DNA from: Salinibacterium sp. G-O1 | GTDB taxonomy: Bacteria > Actinomycetota > Actinomycetes > Actinomycetales > Microbacteriaceae | NCBI RefSeq assembly: GCF_030063305.1 | Contig: NZ_JASISV010000003.1 | Span: 124,001 to 188,000, forward strand | Reading direction: 5' to 3' | Length of the DNA stretch: 64,000 bases | Shown here: piece after piece, positions 1-9,433 of the stretch | How positions within the stretch are numbered: position 1 is the stretch's first letter | How the letters are laid out: each line of letters opens with the position of its first letter | Notes under the pieces: generated by a model | Database searches by the model: none | What the model saw: the letters and a program-made list of their open reading frames with translations, nothing else | Told to the model about the DNA's origin: nothing | Position numbers and translations under genes: made by a program

Positions 1-2915
<2,915 letters not shown>

Positions 2916-2929
<14 letters not shown>

Positions 2930-3959
2930 CGGCGCGTCCGCGGATGGTGCCGGCGTGCAACTTCTCGTATGCCTGAGGCGCATCGGCGAGGGAGAAGATT
3001 TCGGTCTCCACGGTGATCTTGCCGGCCCGGGCAAGGTCGAGCACCTCCATGAGTTCGGCGCGCGTTCCCCAGTACGGAGTGCGCACGGCGACGTCATAGG
3101 GCAGGCTGCCGAATCCGACCGGGAGCATGCCGCCGCCGATCCCGACGATCGTGAGGTCACCCTCGACCGCGACGACACTGCTTGCCAGCTCCACGGTCGA
3201 CTGAGCGCCGACGAAGTCGAAGACGGCGGTGGCGCCGAGCCCGTGGGTGAGTTCACGGATCGCAGCCGACGTGTTGCCATCACTGAGAATTGCCTCGTCG
3301 GCCCCGACCTCTCTCGCGAGCTCGAGCTTCTGCTCACTCAGGTCGACGGCAATCACTCGTGCCGATGACATGGCCTTGACGATCTGGATTCCGACGTGCC
3401 CGAGTCCGCCAGCGCCGATAACAACCGCAGTGCTGCCCGCAACGAGTTTCGGCAGTGACATCTTGATGGCGTGATACGGCGTGAGGCCAGCATCCGTGAG
3501 AGAGACGTTCGCGACCGGGTCGAGCTCCCCGAGCGGCACGAGGTGCCTCGCATCGTCAATCAGGAGGTAGTCGGCCATGGAACCGGGGGCGCCCAGGCCT
3601 GGGGGCTGGATGCCGAGGCGTGCCGCCTCGGTGCAGTAGTTCTCCTTGCCCTGCGCGCACAGGTGGCACCGCCCGCACCCCCACGGGCCGTAGACGGCCA
3701 TCGACTCACCGAGCGTGATACCGGTGACGCCGGCGCCGATCGCTTCGACCGTGCCAGCACCCTCATGGCCGAGGGTGAGGGGCAACCCGAAGCCGAAGGC
3801 GTCGTACTGCTCTTGTGGCAGGTCCATCACGAATTGGTCGGAGTGGCAGACGCCAGCGGCCGTCGTTTTCAGCAGCACCTGGCCCGGTGCTGGCTCAGGC
3901 CGGTCGATCTCGACCAGGACGGGTGCGGATCCGATGGTGCGATATTGGAGTGCTCTCAT
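2916..3959 (-). CDS. Zinc-dependent NAD(P) alcohol dehydrogenase (MDR superfamily)
   Basis: 347 residues. Catalytic-zinc ligands C38 (GVCHSD) and H65-E66 (LGHEGAG) are present. The four structural-zinc cysteines C95, C98, C101 and C109 sit in the lobe GPWGCGRCHLCAQGKENYC. The nucleotide-binding glycine motif is VIGAGGLGHVG. It should oxidise or reduce primary/secondary alcohols and aldehydes with NAD(P); exact substrate cannot be read. A DosR-like dyad at 3995-4008 is 36 bases upstream of the ATG, so it is probably induced with the neighbouring universal stress protein, perhaps to re-oxidise NADH under low oxygen. Confidence 0.9.
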
Positions 3960-3994
3960 GAACTCACGCTAGGACGGATATCCCGGATGCGCCC

Positions 3995-4008
3995 GGGCCA
4001 AAGGTCCC
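3995..4008. promoter_or_regulatory. DosR-like dyad upstream of the alcohol dehydrogenase
   Basis: On the minus strand it reads GGGACCTTTGGCCC, a nearly perfect dyad and the second member of the four-site set. It lies 36 bases before the minus-strand ATG at 3959, where an activator site overlapping a -35 region could be. Its right half is shared with the hairpin at 4003-4033. Confidence 0.6.
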
Positions 4009-4033
4009 GTCGTCCGAAAGCGGCGACGGGACC
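4003..4033 (-). terminator. Hairpin between doxX and the alcohol dehydrogenase
   Basis: A perfect 10-bp inverted repeat GGTCCCGTCG / CGACGGGACC with an 11-base loop follows the doxX stop codon on the minus strand. No U-tract follows. It may end doxX transcripts or form part of the operator, since one arm overlaps the DosR-like dyad. Confidence 0.4.
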
Positions 4034-4051
4034 CTGGCGGCTGGGGTTCGC

Positions 4052-4621
4052 CTAGAACAGCCACCGCTGCGTGCGCACGAATGGGAGTCGGCTCCAGGTC
4101 GCTCCGAACCCCCACGTGTTGCCGGCCGAGGTTGCGGCGATCACGATCAGTGCCAGCGCATAGATGATGTGGTAATCAACGGCGGGGTTCGTCGAGCCCG
4201 CGCCCGCTGTGAACGGCCACTCCGCGAGATACATCAGCACCATGATCACGGTGCCAGCGACGGCACTGACCCGCAGTCCGATGCCGAGCATCACGGCGAG
4301 GCCGATTCCGAGCATCCCGAGCATGAAAAGCACGTCGGTGGCAGGGCTCGCGATCCCGGCGAAGAAGGGCTGCAGTGGGCCGGTCACGGCTTCGCTTCCC
4401 AGAAACCCCTGGCTCGGTGTTCCGCCATTAATCCAGGCCCGCTCGACCGGCGTGGAGAACCCCAGCCCAAATGTCTTGTCGAGGAACGCCCACAGAAAGA
4501 TGAATCCCATGGCAAGTCGCAGGATGGCGAGCGATGGGTGCGCAGCGGAAGCGTGTCGGGTCGCCAACGTGACTGAGGCCGCCGCCGGTAGGTGGGTTGC
4601 GGGTGAGGCGATGGTGGACAT
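4052..4621 (-). CDS. DoxX-family membrane protein
   Basis: 189 residues. The start at 4621 (MSTIASPATHLP) has GGAACG just upstream; the longer frame to 4681 lacks support. About four membrane segments are visible, beginning at LAILRLAMGFIFLWAFLDKTF, the typical DoxX first helix, and continuing through VLFMLGMLGIGLAVMLGIGL and VIMVLMYLAEWPF. DoxX-like proteins are linked to quinone/thiosulfate redox chemistry and, in mycobacteria, to a membrane oxidoreductase complex; its substrate here is unknown. A DosR-like dyad at 4709-4722 precedes it, and it diverges from the butanediol dehydrogenase-like gene. Confidence 0.75.
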   Translation of the reverse strand: MSTIASPATHLPAAASVTLATRHASAAHPSLAILRLAMGFIFLWAFLDKTFGLGFSTPVERAWINGGTPSQGFLGSEAVTGPLQPFFAGIASPATDVLFMLGMLGIGLAVMLGIGLRVSAVAGTVIMVLMYLAEWPFTAGAGSTNPAVDYHIIYALALIVIAATSAGNTWGFGATWSRLPFVRTQRWLF

Positions 4622-4708
4622 GACGTTCCATTCGGTAGGGGCCTGCCGCGTGCAGTGGCCGATAAGTGGTGACGTGCACACTGTCCGGTGCGGCGGCGAA
4701 TCCGGTTA

Positions 4709-4722
4709 GTGCCGAAGGTCCC
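4709..4722. promoter_or_regulatory. DosR-like dyad upstream of doxX
   Basis: On the minus strand GGGACCTTCGGCAC, 87 bases upstream of the doxX ATG. It shares 11 of 14 bases with the dyad upstream of the universal stress gene and 12 with that of the alcohol dehydrogenase. Third member of the set. Confidence 0.5.
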
Positions 4723-4758
4723 ACGGCTTTCCGGCCGGGCCCGCATCAGCATCGCGGC

Positions 4759-4772
4759 GGGACCTTCGCCCC
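4759..4772. promoter_or_regulatory. DosR-like dyad upstream of the butanediol dehydrogenase-like gene
   Basis: GGGACCTTCGCCCC on the plus strand, 35 bases before the ATG at 4807. Fourth member of the set; the spacing to the start codon matches that at the minus-strand alcohol dehydrogenase (36 bases). Confidence 0.55.
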
Positions 4773-4806
4773 TGTTGGCCCCCGGCGCGAGCCGAGACCA
4801 TGAGGC

Positions 4807-5883
4807 ATGACCACAATGAAGGCTGCTCGATTCCACGCACGCAAAGACATCCGCATCGAAGACGTCCCGACCCCCGAGCTGCGGCCAGGAGCCGTCGCCA
4901 TCGACATCGCATGGTGCGGAATCTGCGGCACCGATCTGCACGAATACCTCGAAGGGCCGATCTTCATCTCGCCCGAGGGTCACCCGCATCCGCTCTCGCA
5001 CGAGAACCTGCCCGTCACCATGGGGCACGAGTTCTCCGGAACTGTGTCAGCGCTCGGCGACGGAATAACCGACCTGACCGTCGGCGAGAGCGTCGTCGTC
5101 GAACCGTATTTCGTGTGCAACGAGTGTGCCGCCTGTAAGTCCGGGCGTTACAACCTGTGCGCAAAGATGGGCTTCATTGGGCTCGCCGGTGGTGGCGGCG
5201 GGCTCAGCGAGAGCATCGTCGTCGAACGCCGGTGGGTGCATCCGGTTGGCAACATCCCACTCGACCAGGCCGCCCTCATCGAGCCGTTGGCGGTAGGTCA
5301 CCACGCGTTCGTGCGCAGCGGCGCGAAGGCGGGGGATGTCGCGTTCATCGGTGGTGGCGGACCGATCGGGTTGCTGCTCGCCGCGGTGCTCCACGCGGAG
5401 GGCATCACGGTCATCCTCACCGAAATGAGCAAAGCGCGTCGCGAGAAGGCGCTGTCCACCGGGGTCGTGCGTCATGTGATCGACCCTGCTGTTGACGACG
5501 TGGTCGCGAAGGTTCGGGAGCTCACCGATGGCGTGGGGGCGGATGTCGCGTTCGAATGTTCGAGCGTCAACGCGGTGCTCGATCAGCTTCTTGACGCGGT
5601 CAGGCCGGGAGCCGTCGTCGTCAACGTCTCGATCTGGAGCAAGCCGGCCCAGGTCGATATGCAGAAACTGGTGCTCAAGGAGATCGACCTGCGAGGCACC
5701 ATCGCGTACGTCAACGACCATCCTGCGACGATCAAGCTCGTGCAGGACGGCAAGGTGGATCTCGCACCGTTCATCACCGGCCGGATCGACCTCGACCGAC
5801 TCGTCGACGAGGGCTTCGACACCCTGATCAACCACAACGACACCGCGGTCAAGATCATCGTGCGGCCAGGCGCGCGCGGCTGA
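4807..5883 (+). CDS. Zinc-dependent 2,3-butanediol dehydrogenase-like enzyme
   Basis: 358 residues, MDR superfamily. Catalytic-zinc ligands C40 (CGICGTDLHEYLEGP) and H74-E75 (MGHEFSG) are clear; CGTDLHEYxxGP with a following SHENLPVTMGHE segment is characteristic of (R,R)-butanediol/threonine-type dehydrogenases. The structural-zinc lobe is NECAACKSGRYNLC and the NAD motif is GGGGPIG. The likely reaction is interconversion of acetoin/diacetyl and 2,3-butanediol with NAD(H), a fermentative electron sink. This fits control by the adjacent DosR-like system through the dyad at 4759. It diverges from doxX. Confidence 0.85.
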   Translation: MTTMKAARFHARKDIRIEDVPTPELRPGAVAIDIAWCGICGTDLHEYLEGPIFISPEGHPHPLSHENLPVTMGHEFSGTVSALGDGITDLTVGESVVVEPYFVCNECAACKSGRYNLCAKMGFIGLAGGGGGLSESIVVERRWVHPVGNIPLDQAALIEPLAVGHHAFVRSGAKAGDVAFIGGGGPIGLLLAAVLHAEGITVILTEMSKARREKALSTGVVRHVIDPAVDDVVAKVRELTDGVGADVAFECSSVNAVLDQLLDAVRPGAVVVNVSIWSKPAQVDMQKLVLKEIDLRGTIAYVNDHPATIKLVQDGKVDLAPFITGRIDLDRLVDEGFDTLINHNDTAVKIIVRPGARG

Positions 5884-5937
5884 CGCTGGTGCATTGGGGG
5901 CTGGGATCGAGGGCAGTGCACGACATAGAGTTGCGAA

Positions 5938-6411
5938 ATGATCCTCGCGGAGACGGACCTTTGGGGCGCAGCCATTCCCGCATGGGTGGGTGCCGTGGGC
6001 AGCACGGCGGCGGCGTTTGTGGCGGTGGCGGCCTGGATTCAGTCACTGCGAAACAACGGTGGCGTACAGACCCTTGCCAAGGCCGCGCAGCAACGCAGTA
6101 GCCCGTCGCTACGGTCGTCGGTGCTGGCCAGCCCCGACACGGTGCGATGGTCGACCGCAAAAGAGAGTCGGTCCCGGTACCGTCTGCGCAACGACTCTCG
6201 CGGGGCGACCGCCGAGCTCATCTCGTTCACCGATGTCACACCCATCGGCCCCGGCGCTGCAGTGTATGTGGGTCAGTTGCCGATCACAGTTCGCCCGCAG
6301 GAATCACTGCCATTCACGATCAACAAGAAGCTGGTGAGTCCGAGCGTGACGGCGATCGAGCTGCGCTGGCGTGAGGGCGGCGAGGAACGGCAGACGACGC
6401 TCTACGTCTGA
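5938..6411 (+). CDS. Hypothetical membrane-anchored protein
   Basis: 157 residues, family not recognised. One N-terminal membrane helix (about residues 10-32, AIPAWVGAVGSTAAAFVAVAAWI) is followed by a basic stretch and a soluble, beta-rich C-terminal part ending RQTTLYV. A -10-like hexamer TAGAGT at 5926-5931 lies exactly 6 bases before the ATG and no Shine-Dalgarno is visible, so the mRNA is probably leaderless. It stands alone between the dehydrogenase gene and the convergent nagA. Confidence 0.6.
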   Translation: MILAETDLWGAAIPAWVGAVGSTAAAFVAVAAWIQSLRNNGGVQTLAKAAQQRSSPSLRSSVLASPDTVRWSTAKESRSRYRLRNDSRGATAELISFTDVTPIGPGAAVYVGQLPITVRPQESLPFTINKKLVSPSVTAIELRWREGGEERQTTLYV

Positions 6412-6431
6412 TCGCCGCTGCGGGGGTTGGC

Positions 6432-7571
6432 TCAGCCGCGGATGCGACCGCCGGCGGCCCAGACGTCGGTCACCTGCCAGTCGTCATCGAGCAGCACGGC
6501 GTCAGCCGCGAAGCCGGGGGAGAGCAGTCCGTGCCGGTGCTCAAGCCCGAGCGCTCGAGCCGGAGTGAGGGTAAGCGCGGTGACCGCGTCGAGCGGCGGC
6601 ACGCGCGCGTCGGTCACCGCGAGCCGCAGTGCGGCATCCTGAGTGAGGGTGGAACCCGCGATCGTGGTGGTGCCACTCAGGGTCGCGAGCCCGTCGCGCA
6701 CCGTGACGTCACGGGATCCGAGGGTGTACTCGCCGTCGTCCGAGCCGGCCGCGGCCATCGCATCGGTCACCAGCGCGATGCGGCCCGGCGCGGCGCCGAA
6801 CGCGAGCCGGGCGACGCTCGGATGCACGTGCATCCCGTCGAGGATCAGCTCGAGCGTCACGCGGTCGTCGTTGAACGCGGCCACGATTGGGCCGGGCGCG
6901 CGATGGTGGATGCCCGGCATCGCGTTGAACGCATGGGTGAGGATGCGCGCCCCGGCGTCGAAGGCCCGGCGGGCGAGCACCTCGTCGGCCATGGTGTGGC
7001 CGATGGCGACCGCAACACCGGCCTCCACAAGGATGTCCATCGCCTCGAGCGCGTTGGGGAGTTCCGGGGCGATCGTGATCTGACGCAGGGTGCCGCGCGC
7101 GGCGTTGAGCAGCAGGTCGACGGTCGCGGGGGATGGTTCGAGCAGGTACTCCGGGCTGGGGGCGCCACGGTTCTCGGGCGCGAGGAAAGGCCCTTCCAGA
7201 TGGGCGCCGAGCACGAGCGGATCGCGTGCCGCGAACTCCGCGATCGTGTCGAGGGTGGCCAGAAGGTCGTTAATGGGGTTCGCGACCAGGCTGATGACCG
7301 AACGCGTGGTGCCGTGCTGGCGGTGCGTGGCGAGGGCTGCCGTCAGGGCACCCGGGCCATCGTCGTAGGCGTGTCCGCCGCCACCGTGGCCGTGGAGGTC
7401 GATGAATCCCGGCACGAGCCAGCGCCCGGCAACGTCGACCTTCTCGGTGGCCGCAGGATGCGCGTGCCCGCTGCCGGTCGACGTGATGGTGTCGCAGTCA
7501 ACGAGCATCCAGAAGTCGTCGACCTGCCCGTGGGCGTCGAGCTTTCGTGCCGAGTGGAAGAGCGTGGCCAC
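6432..7571 (-). CDS. nagA: N-acetylglucosamine-6-phosphate deacetylase
   Basis: 379 residues from a GTG at 7571, preceded by TGAGGA; the frame is open further upstream but overlaps the hexosaminidase gene. Motifs of the amidohydrolase fold are present: VPGFIDLHGHGGGG (metal-binding H60/H62), HLEGPFL, AIGHT and VTDAMAAAG. It deacetylates GlcNAc-6-P to GlcN-6-P plus acetate in the cytoplasm, a step in chitin and peptidoglycan amino-sugar recycling. The gene starts 11 bases downstream of the hexosaminidase stop codon, so the two form one operon. Confidence 0.93.
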   Translation of the reverse strand: MATLFHSARKLDAHGQVDDFWMLVDCDTITSTGSGHAHPAATEKVDVAGRWLVPGFIDLHGHGGGGHAYDDGPGALTAALATHRQHGTTRSVISLVANPINDLLATLDTIAEFAARDPLVLGAHLEGPFLAPENRGAPSPEYLLEPSPATVDLLLNAARGTLRQITIAPELPNALEAMDILVEAGVAVAIGHTMADEVLARRAFDAGARILTHAFNAMPGIHHRAPGPIVAAFNDDRVTLELILDGMHVHPSVARLAFGAAPGRIALVTDAMAAAGSDDGEYTLGSRDVTVRDGLATLSGTTTIAGSTLTQDAALRLAVTDARVPPLDAVTALTLTPARALGLEHRHGLLSPGFAADAVLLDDDWQVTDVWAAGGRIRG

Positions 7572-7581
7572 AGTCCTCAGG

Positions 7582-8988
7582 CTACTCGTCGAGTCTGTGG
7601 TGCTGGATGCCCAGTGCGTCGAGCATCCCGACAAAGCGCTCGAGTCGGGGAGTGAACTCATCCAAGTCACGCGTGCCGGCGGGCGACCACGCGATCTCGG
7701 CGATCGAGGCGAGTCGCGGGAAGGCCATGTACTCGACGTCCGCGATCGTCGCCAGGGTTTCAGTCCAGATAGGGGCTTCGACTCCCAACAGCTGCGCCTC
7801 GCCGATGCCGGGAACGATCGCCGTGGGCTCCCACTCGTACGACTCGGCTATGGAGGTGGGCCCATCCGCCCAGGTGAGCCCCAACTCGGTGGACGCGTCG
7901 TACTTGATGTCGAGGTAGGCGACGTCGGCCGGCGACATGATGATCGGGCCGCCCTGCCGAACGAACGACAGCGTGTGCTCGTCCGCCCCTTCCTGGGGCG
8001 TGGTGAAGCTCCAGTACTGGCCGACAGTGCCCGCCGGCAGCGCCGTGCTGCGGCCCATCTCGTGCCAGCCGATGAGCGTCTTGCCGTGCGTCGCCGCGAT
8101 CGCCGTGGCCCGCTCGATGAAGTACAGGAAGTCGTCATCGGTGGTGGCAAGCGACTCGTCGCCGCCGAGATGCAGGTACGGGCCCGGCGTGAGTGCTGCC
8201 ATCTCGCGAATGACGTCGTCGACGAACGTGTAGGTCGTCTCGCTGCGGATCGCGAGCGAACTGAATCCCACCTCGACGCCCTCGTAGGGGCTCACCGGAA
8301 TGTCGCTGAGCTCGGGGTAGGCGACGCTTGCGGCGTTGGTGTGCCCGGGCAGGTCTATCTCCGGCACGATCGTGATGAACAGGGATGCCGCGTACCGCAC
8401 TATCTCGCGGTACTGGTCTTTCGAGTAGAAGCCGCCTCCGGTGCCGCCGACCTCCGTGGTCGCCCCGGCTTTCGTGAGCTCCGGCCATGAGTCGATCTGG
8501 ATGCGCCAGCCCTGGTCATCCGTGAGGTGCAGGTGCAGGTGGTTCACCTTGAGTAGCGCGATGTTGTCGATGAACTTTTTGACGTCGTCTACCCCGAAGA
8601 AGTGCCGCGCCACGTCGAGCATGGCGCCGCGATACGCGAACCGCGGATAGTCCTCGATCTCGGTGATCGGCAGAGCCGCGCTCGTGACGCCGGTGGCCTG
8701 ATCGGCAGGAAGCAACTGACGCAGGGTCTGCGCCGCGTAGAACAGTCCAGCGGCAGAATCGGCTTCGGCCCGGATGCCCGCACTGGTGATCCTCAGGGTG
8801 TAACCCTCGGGCGCTGACGAACTCCCGAGCGCAAATTCGACGGTCGGGTCATCCGAAATCGAAAGCCCCAGCATCACGGCGACATACCCGGCCGCCGCCG
8901 GGTCACCGCCCACGGTCGATTCGCGCGTGAGCGTGAACGTTCCGCTGGAGTCGATGCGGCGAACGGGGGCGGGGATGACTGTCGTCAT
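7582..8988 (-). CDS. Family 20 beta-N-acetylhexosaminidase, cytoplasmic
   Basis: 468 residues. An N-terminal GH20b-like domain covers about 1-115, and the TIM barrel begins near YPRFAYRGAMLDVARHFF. The catalytic Asp-Glu pair is D277-E278 in HLGGDES; HLHLTDDQGWR is also diagnostic. No signal peptide is seen, so it should act inside the cell on imported GlcNAc oligomers, feeding nagA directly downstream. A nested palindrome ends 6 bases upstream of the ATG (8994-9029) and probably binds a repressor responding to amino sugars. Confidence 0.92.
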   Translation of the reverse strand: MTTVIPAPVRRIDSSGTFTLTRESTVGGDPAAAGYVAVMLGLSISDDPTVEFALGSSSAPEGYTLRITSAGIRAEADSAAGLFYAAQTLRQLLPADQATGVTSAALPITEIEDYPRFAYRGAMLDVARHFFGVDDVKKFIDNIALLKVNHLHLHLTDDQGWRIQIDSWPELTKAGATTEVGGTGGGFYSKDQYREIVRYAASLFITIVPEIDLPGHTNAASVAYPELSDIPVSPYEGVEVGFSSLAIRSETTYTFVDDVIREMAALTPGPYLHLGGDESLATTDDDFLYFIERATAIAATHGKTLIGWHEMGRSTALPAGTVGQYWSFTTPQEGADEHTLSFVRQGGPIIMSPADVAYLDIKYDASTELGLTWADGPTSIAESYEWEPTAIVPGIGEAQLLGVEAPIWTETLATIADVEYMAFPRLASIAEIAWSPAGTRDLDEFTPRLERFVGMLDALGIQHHRLDE

Positions 8989-8993
8989 GTGGT

Positions 8994-9029
8994 GTCCAAT
9001 GTGTCAGAAGGTCTGACTAAATATTGGAC
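8994..9029. promoter_or_regulatory. Nested palindromic operator of the hexosaminidase-nagA operon
   Basis: The inner dyad is GTCAGA-AGG-TCTGAC (9003-9017, perfect 6-bp arms). The outer dyad is GTCCAAT (8994-9000) with ATTGGAC (9023-9029). Both lie immediately upstream of the minus-strand ATG at 8988. GntR- or ROK-type amino-sugar repressors (DasR, NagR, NagC) use dyads of this size, but this one does not match the DasR consensus as I know it. Confidence 0.5.
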
Positions 9030-9058
9030 TATTTTCCCGAAGGCAGTCTTCCGTGTTA

Positions 9059-9298
9059 TCAGCCTTCCGGGATCCAGGCTGGGGCGCGCACCCCCGCACC
9101 GGTGAGGTTGTCGCAACGCATGAACTGGGTGCCGACCCGGGTGAGCGGGCAGCCGCCGGGCTGCGCCGACGAAATGGATGACCCGCCGAGAGTGCCCGGG
9201 TCCTGTCTTGCCGCTGCGGGGCTGACTCCCACACCGGCCACGAGAAGGGCCGCTACTGCAGCGATCGCGCCTCCTCGGATGCTTGTGAAGCTATTCAT
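9059..9298 (-). CDS. Small secreted protein of unknown function
   Basis: 79 residues. The ATG at 9298 has GAAAGG upstream. A typical signal peptide with cleavage after SPAAA (about residue 30) leaves a mature peptide of about 49 residues with two cysteines (GGCPLTRV and MRCDN) that could form one disulfide. Family not recognised. It is divergent from the large LuxR regulator and upstream of the hexosaminidase operon on the same strand, separated from it by the nested palindrome. Confidence 0.65.
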   Translation of the reverse strand: MNSFTSIRGGAIAAVAALLVAGVGVSPAAARQDPGTLGGSSISSAQPGGCPLTRVGTQFMRCDNLTGAGVRAPAWIPEG

Positions 9299-9433
9299 GA
9301 TTTCTGCCTTTCCGTGTGGCTCCCACCCTTCCGGGGTCGCTGGCAGCACGCATCCGGAGTGCCCCCTCAGAAGGAACCAGCAACCCCTCAGATTGACCCC
9401 GCGCAGCGGCCGGATTGGTGCCACACTGGCAGC

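Noticed and set aside
9393-9427. Leaderless promoter for the LuxR regulator (TTGACC with CACACT 6 bases before ATG)
   Set aside because: The spacer would be 23 bases and the -10 deviates at its first base; too weak to list as a feature.
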